Source of the DNA: Autumnicola tepida | Lineage (GTDB): Bacteria; Bacteroidota; Bacteroidia; Flavobacteriales; Flavobacteriaceae | Assembly (NCBI RefSeq): GCF_031846485.1 | Contig: NZ_JAVRHQ010000004.1 | Coordinates: 124,001 to 188,000 of the forward strand | DNA: 64,000 nt | Reading direction: 5' to 3' | Part shown: one piece after another, positions 23,932 to 33,551 of the stretch | Layout: each line of letters begins with the position of its first letter | Numbering within the stretch: position 1 is the stretch's first letter | Program-made: the position numbers and the translations under genes | Notes under the pieces: generated by a model | Seen by the model: only the letters and a program-made list of their open reading frames with translations | What the model was told of the DNA's origin: nothing | Databases searched by the model: none

Positions 23932-25725
23932 ATGGCAAAATACGTCTTCATTACCTACTTTAACGAGCAACCTCAACAGATTGTCAAGGACAATTTACAA
24001 AAGGTTTGTGATAGATTAACTCCTATTGAAATTAAACCCTACGTAAAACATACCATTTTTAAGAGCGCCTTTTCTAAAAATACCTTTATAGCCGCTCAAA
24101 ATGATGAAATAATAAAGGACACCTCTTTTGTAGAAATGGGTAAAGTCTATTCCGAAACAAATGAATATAAGAGTGTGGGTAAAGATGTACCAGATGGCTC
24201 TTATGCTTTCATTCGTTTTAACGAGAACAACTTGGAATTTTTTTGTGACTCCTTTGGGTCAAGAACACTCTGGTACTACTATGATTCCGAAAAGATCATT
24301 CTTTCTACATCTCAAAGAGCTATTACAATGTTAAAAGGAACTTACAAGGTCGAAAAATCTACTTTATCCTGGTTTTTGTCGTCTGGTACTCAAGGAGTTT
24401 TTTCTTCGTGGGATTCAAATATTAAAATGGTTTTACCCAGAACTCTGTATAACTTTAATTTCTCTAACTGGAATTTGACAGAAAAAGATAAGTGTGATAA
24501 TAATTATGAGATAGAGAGTAATTTTTCTTTTAAGGAAATAAAAGAAAAATTTACTTCAGAACTAGTGAAAAATATTGTTTCCTCTTTAGATCGAAATAAT
24601 CCCAAAGAAATACTTTTGCCTCTCTCTGGAGGCAATGATAGTAGACTACTTCTTTATTTGACGGAAAAATATCCTAATTTATCTACTGTTGATCTTATAA
24701 ATTGGGGCGTTCCATCTGATGGATCTGTTTTTAATGATAAGGTAGCTTCCAGAAAAATCGCCCACTGTTATAAAAGGAAATATCTGGATATTGTAATACC
24801 ATCAGAAGTAGAGGATAAAGATAAGCTTCTGCACGACTTTGTTCTCCACAGTGAAGGCAGAATTGATCATTTTAACGCATATACAGATTCCTTTAAATTT
24901 TGGAGTGGTCTAACCCAAAAAGGATACAAAGTAGTAGTGCGCGGAGATATTCCTTTCACTGAAGGACTAGATTTGAATAATATAATGGCCCGCACCCATA
25001 CGGGAATAAATAAATTTACAGACTACGAAAATTATGAGGATTACGATCTTAATGGTTTTTTTGACCTGCAAAAAGATCCTGCAAACTTGAACAAGAAAAA
25101 TAGAGAGTCATACCTACAGTGGAGAGATAGACTTTATGTTAGTTTAAGAATTCCAGTTGTTATTTCTACCTTTAACGACATAACTGCATCTTATATGGAG
25201 AGTAGATCTCCTATAATGTCGGGTAAACTTTTTCATCTATACTCCACCCTGGAGGATAGAAAAAAAGGTAACAAGAAAATTATTGTTGATTTGAGTAAGC
25301 AACTAGATAAAAGCGGTGTTTCCTTTGCAGCTAGTCCCTCAATACCTAACCAAGCAAATATTTTTAAAAATGACACAGGGATAAAATTTTTGAAGGACTA
25401 TCTCGAACAACTCTCGGGAAACAAACATTTTTCTTCTAGCCTGATTGCAAGCGTGCAGGACAAATTAGAAAAACTGGAACTGAAACCAAATGGTTCAAAC
25501 ACTTTTGTGTCGAAGTTTCAAATCCTGTTATCCGAAAATTTGCCAATGCGAGTTAAGGCATACTTGAAAAGCAAAAAGAAATTGCATCTAGATCCCATTA
25601 CCATTGCTTACCGCCTGGTTATGGTTGACAAAATTCTTAAAATGTATCAGAACGATAGTAGATACTTGTATGGCATTAAAAACGATACAATCGGAGAAGT
25701 TCCACTAAAAAGTTTAAAAGGTTAA
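23932..25725 (+). CDS. Asparagine-synthase-like amidotransferase lacking Cys2
   Basis: 597 aa. N-terminal half resembles a class II glutaminase domain (PDGSYAFIRFNENNLEFFCD, SFGSRTLWYY), but the protein starts MAKYVF, so the catalytic Cys at position 2 is absent and glutamine cannot be hydrolysed in the usual way. The synthetase half has the PP-loop LSGGNDSRLL at about 233-242. Asparagine-synthase relatives in O-antigen loci (WbpS in P. aeruginosa O6 is one) make uronamides. With the uronic-acid-forming dehydrogenase at 15279 it may amidate a sugar acid using free ammonia or another amine. It is directly followed by a glycosyltransferase (stop and start share TAAATG). Confidence 0.72.
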   Translation: MAKYVFITYFNEQPQQIVKDNLQKVCDRLTPIEIKPYVKHTIFKSAFSKNTFIAAQNDEIIKDTSFVEMGKVYSETNEYKSVGKDVPDGSYAFIRFNENNLEFFCDSFGSRTLWYYYDSEKIILSTSQRAITMLKGTYKVEKSTLSWFLSSGTQGVFSSWDSNIKMVLPRTLYNFNFSNWNLTEKDKCDNNYEIESNFSFKEIKEKFTSELVKNIVSSLDRNNPKEILLPLSGGNDSRLLLYLTEKYPNLSTVDLINWGVPSDGSVFNDKVASRKIAHCYKRKYLDIVIPSEVEDKDKLLHDFVLHSEGRIDHFNAYTDSFKFWSGLTQKGYKVVVRGDIPFTEGLDLNNIMARTHTGINKFTDYENYEDYDLNGFFDLQKDPANLNKKNRESYLQWRDRLYVSLRIPVVISTFNDITASYMESRSPIMSGKLFHLYSTLEDRKKGNKKIIVDLSKQLDKSGVSFAASPSIPNQANIFKNDTGIKFLKDYLEQLSGNKHFSSSLIASVQDKLEKLELKPNGSNTFVSKFQILLSENLPMRVKAYLKSKKKLHLDPITIAYRLVMVDKILKMYQNDSRYLYGIKNDTIGEVPLKSLKG

Positions 25726-26841
25726 ATGGAGCGAATTCTGCATATAGTAGGGCGAATGGATAGGGCAGGTGCTGAAACAATGATAATGAACCTTTATAGA
25801 GCTATTGATCGCAAGAATTTTCAATTTGATTTCTTATACTTCACTGGCGAGGTATGTGATTATGATCATGAAATAGAACTTTTAGGAGGTAAAATTTATA
25901 GGCTTCCTTCTGAAGAATTTAGCAATCCATTAAAAAAAATGCTTGCTGTAAACCAATTTTTAAAGAAGGAAAATCATATAAAAACTATACATTGTCACAT
26001 GCTTTTGAGTAGCGGGTTTCATTTGTTAGCAGCCTATCTAGCCGGTGTAAAAAAACGAATTGTTCATTCCCACAGCACAAGTAATAAAAATAATCGCAAA
26101 GCGATATATAACCTTCCATACAAAAAACTATCTCAAGTCCTTATAAATAATCTTGCTACTCAATTTATCGCCTGCGGTAAAGAAGCTGGATCTTTTTTAT
26201 TTCCGTATCGCAAAAAATTTATTGTTCTTCCTAATGCTATTGACACTGCCCTGTTTAATGAGATAGGAAAAAAGAAGTCGAGCTTTCTCCGTGACCTCTT
26301 GAAAATTCCCAGAGAAACGTTGATCATAGTACAAGTCGGCAGATTTAATCATATAAAAAACCATAGTTTTACACTGAAACTAGCCAGATTTATGAAAGAA
26401 CAAAATAAAGACTTTCATTTTGTATTTGTAGGTAATGGTTCTTTATTAAAAGAATTCCAGGATAAATCTAGAAAGGATGGTTTAAAAAATAACCTTTCGT
26501 TTTTAGGATTAAGAGAAGACATTCCGGAAATTCTTGCAGGTTCAGATGTAATGATCCTACCGTCCTTACACGAAGGTTTTCCCGTTGTACTAGTGGAATC
26601 TCAATCTGTTGGAATCCCTGCAATAGTTTCAAATACGGTTTCGAATGAAGTTGATTTAGGGGTGGGACTGATCACCTTTAGATCATTAAATTCCTCCCTC
26701 CAACAATGGTGTGATGATTTATTCGCTGTTCAAAAGAAAAGTTGGATGAATGAACAGAAGAGATTAGAAATAATTAAAAAAAGTGGTTTTGATATACAAT
26801 CAAGTAGCAAGAAAATAGAAGCCATTTACTCTGCTGAATAA
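25726..26841 (+). CDS. Family 4 glycosyltransferase (EpsF-like)
   Basis: 371 aa, GT-B fold. Opening ERILHIVGRMDRAGAETMIM with the donor-side loop GxxExMI is the EpsF/CapM-type start; central linker VQVGRFNHIKNH (about 204-215); catalytic Ex7E region SLHEGFPVVLVESQSVG at about 281-297. Retaining transferase for a hexose or N-acetylhexosamine, sugar not predictable. It begins right at the stop of the asparagine-synthase-like gene and precedes the polymerase. Confidence 0.87.
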   Translation: MERILHIVGRMDRAGAETMIMNLYRAIDRKNFQFDFLYFTGEVCDYDHEIELLGGKIYRLPSEEFSNPLKKMLAVNQFLKKENHIKTIHCHMLLSSGFHLLAAYLAGVKKRIVHSHSTSNKNNRKAIYNLPYKKLSQVLINNLATQFIACGKEAGSFLFPYRKKFIVLPNAIDTALFNEIGKKKSSFLRDLLKIPRETLIIVQVGRFNHIKNHSFTLKLARFMKEQNKDFHFVFVGNGSLLKEFQDKSRKDGLKNNLSFLGLREDIPEILAGSDVMILPSLHEGFPVVLVESQSVGIPAIVSNTVSNEVDLGVGLITFRSLNSSLQQWCDDLFAVQKKSWMNEQKRLEIIKKSGFDIQSSSKKIEAIYSAE

Positions 26842-26851
26842 AAATAGTGAA

Positions 26852-27940
26852 GTGACAATAGATTTTATACCTATACAATTTTATACTTCGTTTTATTACT
26901 ACACGATGTTAGCTGTTGTTCTATTCACAGTTTTACATACGCAGATAATAGCCATTGATAATTATTTAAATTTAAAATACATACGAACCACCGGAATAAG
27001 TCTGTTCCTTTTCGTTTTAGCATATATAGGCCTTCGTCCTATCGACGGAGTCTTTATTGACATGGTCACTTATGCTAAAATGTTTGAAAGATTTGAAAAT
27101 TCACCAAATCTCTCAGTAGAGTACGATTTTCTCTTTTATTTTCTAATGTTCGGAGCTTCAAAGATAATGACGGTCCAGGCATTCTTTTTCCTTTGTGCAA
27201 CTTTATATGTGGTTCCATTGTTCTTAGCCTGCAAAAAATGGTTTGCACAATACTGGTTCTACGGCTTTTTAATGCTCGTAATATCCTTTTCCTTTTGGGC
27301 TTACGGGACTAATGGTATTCGTAACGGAATAGCAACTTCTATATTTTTATTTGCAATTTCAAGAGAAAAACGACGGAATCAAATTGTTTGGCTTCTGGTT
27401 TCAATTGGGATGCATAAGTCTATGCTTTTACCAGCCTTTGGTTTTTTTACTACCCAGATAAATAATTCTTCAAGTATTTACCTAAAGTTTTGGTTGATCA
27501 GTATCCCTTTATCTCTATTTGCGGGATCTTTTCTTGAAACGGCGATAACCAATTTGGGATTTGGGGATGACCGTATGGGTATGTATTTGACAGATGATGA
27601 TTTCGGATCTGGTTATAACAGGGGTTTCAGATGGGATTTTCTCCTCTATAGCGCCACAGGTGTTGTTGCAGGTTGGTATATGATATTCAAGAGAAACTTT
27701 AAAGATAAACTCTATTCTAGGCTGTTTAATATTTATCTTTTTGCAAATGGTTTTTGGATACTCATAATTACTGCAAGTTTCTCCAATAGGTTTGCTTATT
27801 TGTCCTGGTTTCTATTAGGTATAATTATAATTTACCCGCTTTTAAAGGGAGAAATATTCAAATCTCAGCACAAGAAAATAGGAGGAGTTATCCTTGGATA
27901 TTTTCTCTTCACCTATATAATGAATGTTATTCTAATCTAA
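26852..27940 (+). CDS. EpsG-family polysaccharide polymerase (Wzy-like)
   Basis: 362 aa with about ten membrane helices. FSFWAYGTNGIRNGIATSIF near residues 148-167 is the EpsG signature, followed by a HKSMLLPAF segment. EpsG proteins are taken as the Wzy polymerase that joins repeat units in the periplasm. The only start that keeps the first helix is GTG at 26852. Its stop overlaps the ATG of the next glycosyltransferase (TAATGG at 27940). This is the only polymerase candidate in the first locus. Confidence 0.8.
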   Translation: MTIDFIPIQFYTSFYYYTMLAVVLFTVLHTQIIAIDNYLNLKYIRTTGISLFLFVLAYIGLRPIDGVFIDMVTYAKMFERFENSPNLSVEYDFLFYFLMFGASKIMTVQAFFFLCATLYVVPLFLACKKWFAQYWFYGFLMLVISFSFWAYGTNGIRNGIATSIFLFAISREKRRNQIVWLLVSIGMHKSMLLPAFGFFTTQINNSSSIYLKFWLISIPLSLFAGSFLETAITNLGFGDDRMGMYLTDDDFGSGYNRGFRWDFLLYSATGVVAGWYMIFKRNFKDKLYSRLFNIYLFANGFWILIITASFSNRFAYLSWFLLGIIIIYPLLKGEIFKSQHKKIGGVILGYFLFTYIMNVILI

Positions 27941-28851
27941 TGGAAAAACTTACCGTATTCACAGCTACATACAATCGCGCATATTGTTTACCTCAATTAT
28001 ATCAAAGTCTGCAAAAACAGACCTCTAAAGACTTTATATGGTTAGTAATAGACGACGGTTCAGAGGACAACACAAAAAGTCTGGTCGAAAGTTGGATTGC
28101 CGAGAAGGATTTATCCATTGTTTACATATATCAGGAAAACAAGGGAATGTTAGGCGCCCATAATAAAGGATACGAAAATATCGACACTCCTCTTAGTGTC
28201 TGTATTGATTCTGATGATTTTATGCCTGACGATGGAGTAGAAAAAATAATAAACCTCTGGGATAGCCACGGAAGTAATGCTTACGCAGGAATGGTTGGAT
28301 TGGATATTTTCAAGAACGGAGATGTCATTGGTACTAAATTCCCTAATAATCTGAAAAAAGCGACTTTCCAGGAATTGATAGATATACATAAAGTAAAAGG
28401 TGACAAAAAATATGTGTACCGGACGGAGGTGATAAGAAAATATTTACCATATCCTTTTTTTGAAGGAGAGAAATTTCCGGCTCAGGACTATGTTTACAGA
28501 CAAATTGATCAGGACTATAAATTATTAGTCTTTAATGAGGTGTTTTGTGTCGTAGAATATCTTCCCGATGGAAATTCTAATAATAAAATAACCTCTTACC
28601 TTAAAAATCCTAATTCGTTTGCTTTCTATAGGCTTGATAGAATGAAGAAAGCACATTCCTTTTCTCTAAGATTTAAACAGGCTGTTCATTTTGTTTCCAG
28701 TAGTATTATAGCTAACAATAAAAATTTCTTTGGAGCTACAGAACATAAATACACAACAATGATGGCATTGCCATTTGGGTATCTCCTATCTCTTTATTTG
28801 AAAAACACTAAAAAGAAGGCGGGTTTTAATGTTCCAAACAAAAAAGTGTAA
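27940..28851 (+). CDS. Family 2 glycosyltransferase
   Basis: 303 aa. KLTVFTATYNRAYCLPQLYQ opens the GT-A domain; IDDGSEDNT (about 39-47) and the metal site IDSDDFM (about 89-95) are present, with GEKFPAQDYVYRQ farther on. It is translationally coupled to the polymerase gene. Probably inverting transfer of one sugar; donor unknown. Confidence 0.85.
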   Translation: MEKLTVFTATYNRAYCLPQLYQSLQKQTSKDFIWLVIDDGSEDNTKSLVESWIAEKDLSIVYIYQENKGMLGAHNKGYENIDTPLSVCIDSDDFMPDDGVEKIINLWDSHGSNAYAGMVGLDIFKNGDVIGTKFPNNLKKATFQELIDIHKVKGDKKYVYRTEVIRKYLPYPFFEGEKFPAQDYVYRQIDQDYKLLVFNEVFCVVEYLPDGNSNNKITSYLKNPNSFAFYRLDRMKKAHSFSLRFKQAVHFVSSSIIANNKNFFGATEHKYTTMMALPFGYLLSLYLKNTKKKAGFNVPNKKV

Positions 28852-28855
28852 ATAT

Positions 28856-30046
28856 ATGCCAAACAAAAAAATCTGTATTATTATAGGTTCAGCAATGAAC
28901 CTGCACGGGTTGTATAGAGACCAGTTTAAATTTTTGAGAGCAAATGGGTATGAAATTACCGGACTTGCACCTGCCGGTGTAGAACATGAATGGCTTAGAG
29001 AACAGGGATTTAAAACCGAAATTATTCATTTAAAAAGAGAACCCTCTGTTTTTCATGACCTATACAGTCTACTTAAGTTAACCTGGTTTTTTATATTTAA
29101 TCGATTTGACATAATAAATATCTCTACACCAAAAGCTTCTTTAATAGGCTCTCTTGCTGCTTACTTTTCTTTCCACAGAAATATTGTTTACAACCTTCGC
29201 GGCCGTGCATATGAAAGCACCACCGGGTTTACCCGCTTTTTTTATGAAAAAATTGAAAAATTGGTATGTACATTATCATTAATTGTTCTAAGCGATTCCA
29301 AGGAAATAAGAAAGGATGTAATAGAAAAAAATATTTGTAGAGCAGAAAAAATAGTAGTTTTCGGCTCTGGTTCTAGTAATGGGGTTGATTTAAAAAAGTT
29401 TAGGAAGACAGCTAAAACAAATGAAGAAAGGGTAAGCATTAGAAAAGACTTAGGGTTAAATGACCATGATATATTAATTCTTAATTCAGGGCGTTTAAGG
29501 AATGATAAGGGAATTAATGAACTTGTAAGGGCATTCAATTCCTTGTCTCAAAAGTATTCTCACATCCATTTGTTGCTACAAGGAAAATATGAAAATTTTG
29601 ATCCATTAGAAGAAGACGTCCTTGCTTGTATAAAAAGCCATCCGAGAATTCATCAGGCAGGCTGGGTGAAGGATGTTCAAAATTATTTTGCAGCAGCCGA
29701 TATTTTTGCCTTTCCATCTCATCGTGAAGGTTTCGGCAATGTCGCCATTGAAGCTTCAGCAATGGAATTACCAGTAGTTGCTTTTGACGTAGTTGGTTGC
29801 CGAGAAAGTATTAAAGCAAATGTTTCCGGTCTTCTTTGTGAGTATATCAATTACAAATCATTTGAAAGAGGCCTTGAAAAGCTAATTGATGATTCAGAGT
29901 TAAGAAACTCCATGGGTCAAAAAGGGAGAACTAGGGTAGAAAAGGAATTTGACTCTCAGAAGATTTGGCAGCAGTTACTAAATGTATATGATACCATTAT
30001 CAAAGAAAAATTAAACCAAACAGAAGATCCTGCTTTAGAAAATTAA
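28856..30046 (+). CDS. Family 4 glycosyltransferase (CapM-like)
   Basis: About 396 aa from ATG 28856 (MPNKKICIIIGSAMNLHG), which I prefer over the ATG at 28829, since that one lies inside the previous gene and adds nine unstructured residues. GT-B fold: STPKASLIGSLAAYF in the N-half, RNDKGINELVRAF in the linker region and SHREGFGNVAIEASAMELPV as Ex7E motif (about 288-307 from 28856). Retaining transferase of the CapM/PglA kind, often using a UDP-HexNAc. Its stop shares bases with the next ATG. Confidence 0.85.
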   Translation: MPNKKICIIIGSAMNLHGLYRDQFKFLRANGYEITGLAPAGVEHEWLREQGFKTEIIHLKREPSVFHDLYSLLKLTWFFIFNRFDIINISTPKASLIGSLAAYFSFHRNIVYNLRGRAYESTTGFTRFFYEKIEKLVCTLSLIVLSDSKEIRKDVIEKNICRAEKIVVFGSGSSNGVDLKKFRKTAKTNEERVSIRKDLGLNDHDILILNSGRLRNDKGINELVRAFNSLSQKYSHIHLLLQGKYENFDPLEEDVLACIKSHPRIHQAGWVKDVQNYFAAADIFAFPSHREGFGNVAIEASAMELPVVAFDVVGCRESIKANVSGLLCEYINYKSFERGLEKLIDDSELRNSMGQKGRTRVEKEFDSQKIWQQLLNVYDTIIKEKLNQTEDPALEN

Positions 30047-30399
30047 TGTCAATAAAAAAACCAAGACAGATGAACAAATTAAACTTGCACTTCAAAAATA
30101 AAGAACATTTGACAGCTTTATTAAATGACACCACGTTTTCCTTAGAAATTCAATATCTCAATCCAGAAAGATTTGATGATTACAATTTAGAACTGATTGA
30201 CCCCTCTGAATATCATCAGGAGTTAGATACAGAGGAAGTCATTCTTGGTAAATTTGCGCGAGCCATAAAACGCTTGATCTTTTCAAATTCGACCTATCCA
30301 ATAGATTATCTGAATACGATTCTTGTTTATAGAAAAAATGGTCTGACACATAATAAACAGGTCATTATTGATTCTACTGATTTTAAATTAGATAATTAA
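30046..30399 (+). CDS. Small hypothetical protein closing the first sugar-assembly block
   Basis: 117 aa, no signal peptide or membrane helix. Start and stop are coupled to the preceding glycosyltransferase (TAATG), which speaks for real translation. An acidic middle (LIDPSEYHQELDTEEVILG) sits between a basic N-terminus and a helical C-half (KFARAIKRLIFSN). I recognise no family. Being cytoplasmic and last in the transcription block, it could be a regulator or a small partner of a glycosyltransferase, but nothing shows this directly. Confidence 0.55.
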   Translation: MSIKKPRQMNKLNLHFKNKEHLTALLNDTTFSLEIQYLNPERFDDYNLELIDPSEYHQELDTEEVILGKFARAIKRLIFSNSTYPIDYLNTILVYRKNGLTHNKQVIIDSTDFKLDN

Positions 30400-30533
30400 T
30401 TTTTATTATTTATATTAACATTACAGTACTTCTACCCTTTTATATAACCCATAAGAAGATAATTTTATCCGTCGCTACGCGATTGTTTAATTCATTAATC
30501 AAATTCGATGCTTCCATTCGTGCTGATGGCCTT

Positions 30534-30685
30534 CGTCAGTTCGAGTGATTCACAAAACCTGTTCTCGACACGTTTTTCACCGTTCTTCTTCTTGATACTT
30601 TTTAAAAAGCTCTCGCTTTTTTAAAACACTCGAAGTGACGAACGGCTCAAAAATACTGACGGTTTTGTGGAGTGTATCGAGAACA
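30534..30685. repeat. Dispersed-type intergenic inverted repeat
   Basis: CGTCAGTTCGAGTG (30534-30547) pairs with CACTCGAAGTGACG (30627-30640; 13 of 14), TGTTCTCGACAC (30560-30571) pairs with GTGTATCGAGAACA (30672-30685), and a small AAAAAGC-TCTC-GCTTTTT hairpin lies inside (30604-30622). Such TTCGAGTG/CGAGAAC palindromes look like the REP-like repeats common between flavobacterial genes. The whole 30400-30707 gap has no gene. Confidence 0.5.
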
Positions 30686-30707
30686 CACCAACCAAAATCT
30701 TTCAATT

Positions 30708-31001
30708 ATGAACATTCTTGATCAGGACCTTATCCTGGAATTGTTTCGTTCGAATTACGAAATTTTCCTTGGCTGCTTATTCCTGGGGACCTTTGTAGTA
30801 ACCTATTATCTTATTCCCAAAGTCCTATGGGTAAGTAAAGAGAAAAAACTTACTGCCGCAGTTGTCGGTCGTAGTTCCCATACGGTGGAAACACCTTCCT
30901 TTGGAGGAGTGGCCTTTTTTTTTCACTCATTTTCGTGCTTGAGTTTAATACAAAGTATTCGACTGAGTTATGTAAGAAACCATCACCATGGGAAGGAATG
31001 A
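30708..31001 (+). pseudogene. Truncated WecA-like initiating transferase
   Basis: ATG 30708 opens MNILDQDLILELFRSNYEIF and stays collinear with the N-terminal 95 residues of the intact protein at 31206, through VETPSFGGVAFFF, then degenerates (RNHHHGKE and stop). All catalytic loops are lost. VSKEKKLTA and VETPSFGG make it closer to the copy at 63792 than to its direct neighbour, so it is a relic of a different paralog and not a tandem copy. The gap up to 31205 has nothing recognisable. Confidence 0.8.
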
Positions 31002-31205
31002 ATGATTAGGAACCGATTAAAGAACCTAAAGCTATACCTGGACGAAGTAATGGTCGGGGAATGGAAACAGGGAGGGAATATCCCGCTTTGGGATGGAAAA
31101 ACAGCAGAAAGAAAAATTAAAATTTTATTGAACATATATTAATTGCTTACCACAACCAATCTCCCTGCAGATCAGGTTAACTACTAACCCGATAAATTAA
31201 CAAAA

Positions 31206-32396
31206 ATGAATATTTTAGATCAAAAGGTTTTACTGGAACTTTTCCGGGGCTATACCTTATTCTTTACATTTGGAACATTTTTACTGGCTTTCTGTTTAAC
31301 CTGGTATTTTATACCAAAAGTACTTTGGGTAACCAAAGAAAAGCAACTGGTAAAAGAAATTAATCATCGCAGTTCACATAGGATAGAGGTTCCATCTTTT
31401 GGAGGAGTTGCTTTTTTCCTGGTGTTGATCCTGATCATCAGTATCCTGCAAAGTCTACGTACTTCCTATACCGGGAATCATCTCATTATAGGTCTCACCT
31501 TTTTATTTATGGCTGGTTTAAAAGATGACCTGGTAATATCAACGGCAAGGTTAAAATTTATAAGTCAGGTCTTTGCAGCGGGATTCATCATTTTTTCACC
31601 GGAATTACTTTTAAATGATCTTCATGGTTTTTTGGGAATTCATGAAATTCCTTTATGGCTTGGTTATGGATTAAAACTGCTGATTGTAATAGCTCTTATT
31701 AACGCTTACAACCTTATAGATGGGATAGATGGGCTGGCCGGGATTGCCGGCATTGTGATTTGTTCTTCTTTTGCAGTAATATTTCATCTTATAGGAGAGC
31801 CCTATTTTGTACTCCTAAGCGTTACGGTGGTAGGAGTGCTGGCAGGATTTTTAAGATATAATTTTTCCCGGGGGCATCGAAAGATTTTTATGGGGGATGG
31901 AGGTTCATTAACCATAGGCTTTTTGATCGCTTTTTTAAGCCTTAAAATATTAGTAAGAAATGAATCTCCACTTTTACTGGATGAAGGTTTTATGCCGGAG
32001 AATCGTGTACTGTTTGTACTGGCAATTTTATTTTTACCAGTATATGATACTTTAAGAGTGATTATTTTGCGTTTGCTGGACGGGAAAAGTCCCTTTGAGG
32101 CAGATCGTAATCACCTGCATCATGTATTGCTGGATAATAAACTAAGCCATAAACAGGCTAGTCTGGTGTTGGGTGCAATAAATATTCTTATTATTGTCGC
32201 TTTTATATTTTTAAGCAAAATATTCGAGAGCCTGAGTTTAAGTTTTATTATGCTTTTAATTTTTCTGGGCATAGCCGTTATATTCGAAATTCTCAAGAAG
32301 AACAGGAAGTTAAAAGTTATAGTTTCAAAAAGAAACCGGGATGGAATTAGAGTGCAACTTCGGGGGCTTATAAGAAATACCAACTTCTTCTCTTAA
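31206..32396 (+). CDS. WecA/TagO-like polyprenyl-phosphate sugar-1-phosphate transferase
   Basis: 396 aa with about ten membrane helices. GLKDDLVIS (first Asp pair, about 110-118), NAYNLIDGIDGLAG (about 165-178), FMGDGGSLTIGF (about 227-238) and the basic loop DRNHLHHVLLD (about 300-310) are the MraY/WecA signatures. It moves a HexNAc-1-phosphate from a UDP-sugar onto undecaprenyl phosphate and so starts the repeat unit. It comes before the lipoprotein/YjbH/Wza/Wzc export block. A relic of a paralog lies upstream and another paralog starts at 63792. Confidence 0.9.
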   Translation: MNILDQKVLLELFRGYTLFFTFGTFLLAFCLTWYFIPKVLWVTKEKQLVKEINHRSSHRIEVPSFGGVAFFLVLILIISILQSLRTSYTGNHLIIGLTFLFMAGLKDDLVISTARLKFISQVFAAGFIIFSPELLLNDLHGFLGIHEIPLWLGYGLKLLIVIALINAYNLIDGIDGLAGIAGIVICSSFAVIFHLIGEPYFVLLSVTVVGVLAGFLRYNFSRGHRKIFMGDGGSLTIGFLIAFLSLKILVRNESPLLLDEGFMPENRVLFVLAILFLPVYDTLRVIILRLLDGKSPFEADRNHLHHVLLDNKLSHKQASLVLGAINILIIVAFIFLSKIFESLSLSFIMLLIFLGIAVIFEILKKNRKLKVIVSKRNRDGIRVQLRGLIRNTNFFS

Positions 32397-32459
32397 GTCG
32401 CTTTAATAAAGGTTTTATTTATTCAATTTTAATATTTACCAATTTAATTAATCAATCTT

Positions 32460-33530
32460 ATGAAAATCAATTTTTTAAGTTCAGCCGGAAGGCCCGGTCT
32501 TTATGTTAGTCTTGCATTGGCAGGTCTGCTATTTGTTAACTGTAGTAAGGACGACGATACCCCTCCTACTTACGACTTTGAAGATCAATTTGAAGATCTT
32601 GAAGAGCTGGAAACCGTAGAGGATGAAGATCCCGAAATTACCGAACCCGATACCGGCGGAATAGAGGAATCTGAAAAAACTACGGCTATTGTCGCAGACC
32701 TTGGAGACGGTTCGGGAGATGTAAGCGCTGAAACTCAGGCGAGCCTTGATGCAGTAGAAAATTTTAGTGCCGGTTTTTCTACCGAAGCTAAAGCTGAAGC
32801 AGATGCTTTAGATGCTAACAGGGCAGAAGAGATCCTGAATATGACTGGCCTGGAAGGTGATTTAGCTGCAGTAGCTACAAGTCTTGAAGATGCTCCTGCA
32901 GAAGTTCTTGAATTACTACCATCTGTAGATTTTGGTGCCGATTTAGAAACTTTTTCTGTGTTTAACGAATCTGTATTAAAAGGTTTTGAAGGAGATTTTT
33001 CTACTAAAAATACGTTTAGCCAGTCACAACAGTCTGGTCCTTGTTTTGAAGCTGCCCAGGAAGCTTATGATGAAGCTATGGCACCGGCAATTACTAAACG
33101 TCAGGAAAATATTGCTACTATCGAGGCCAATTACCAAAGAAGGCTTGGTGAGGCTGAAGCTCGTACTACTTCAAGGCAGGCAAATGTGGACACTGCTTAC
33201 GATACATATTTCAACTCTTTGCTAAGCGGGGCAACAAATCTGATAAATTATGCTGATTCCATTGAAGGTGATTCACCTGCTCTTGCATCTAATATCAGGT
33301 CTTTCGCTTTAATCTATTTAGTACAGGCAAGCTCAAATTTAACCAGATGGTATAATGCGGCTTCTCAAAAGTTAGAAGATAAAGAAGCGGTTGAAAAGCA
33401 AACTGCTGAAGGTTTAAGAGATACCAGAACTGCTGAAGTAGAAGCTAAATTCGCCGCAATTAAGGCTACAGCTGATGCTAAATTAACAGCTGCTAGCAAT
33501 AACTGTCATAATCAGGGATCTGGAAGCTAG
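32460..33530 (+). CDS. Surface-type lipoprotein with acidic N-terminus, first copy
   Basis: 356 aa. Signal peptide II ending LLFVNC with lipid Cys28, followed at once by SKDDD, which fits the lipoprotein export signal (S/K plus acidic residues) that sends Bacteroidetes lipoproteins to the cell surface. Then comes a highly acidic segment (residues about 35-75), a long helical region (YQRRLGEAEART) and the tail NNCHNQGSGS. Two Cys in the mature part (PCFEAAQEAYDEA and the tail) are kept in the paralog at 60699 and could form a disulfide. Function unknown; constant position before the YjbH pair suggests a part of the EPS secretion or anchoring apparatus. Confidence 0.75.
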   Translation: MKINFLSSAGRPGLYVSLALAGLLFVNCSKDDDTPPTYDFEDQFEDLEELETVEDEDPEITEPDTGGIEESEKTTAIVADLGDGSGDVSAETQASLDAVENFSAGFSTEAKAEADALDANRAEEILNMTGLEGDLAAVATSLEDAPAEVLELLPSVDFGADLETFSVFNESVLKGFEGDFSTKNTFSQSQQSGPCFEAAQEAYDEAMAPAITKRQENIATIEANYQRRLGEAEARTTSRQANVDTAYDTYFNSLLSGATNLINYADSIEGDSPALASNIRSFALIYLVQASSNLTRWYNAASQKLEDKEAVEKQTAEGLRDTRTAEVEAKFAAIKATADAKLTAASNNCHNQGSGS

Positions 33531-33551
33531 TTTAAAAGCCTAATTATAAAG

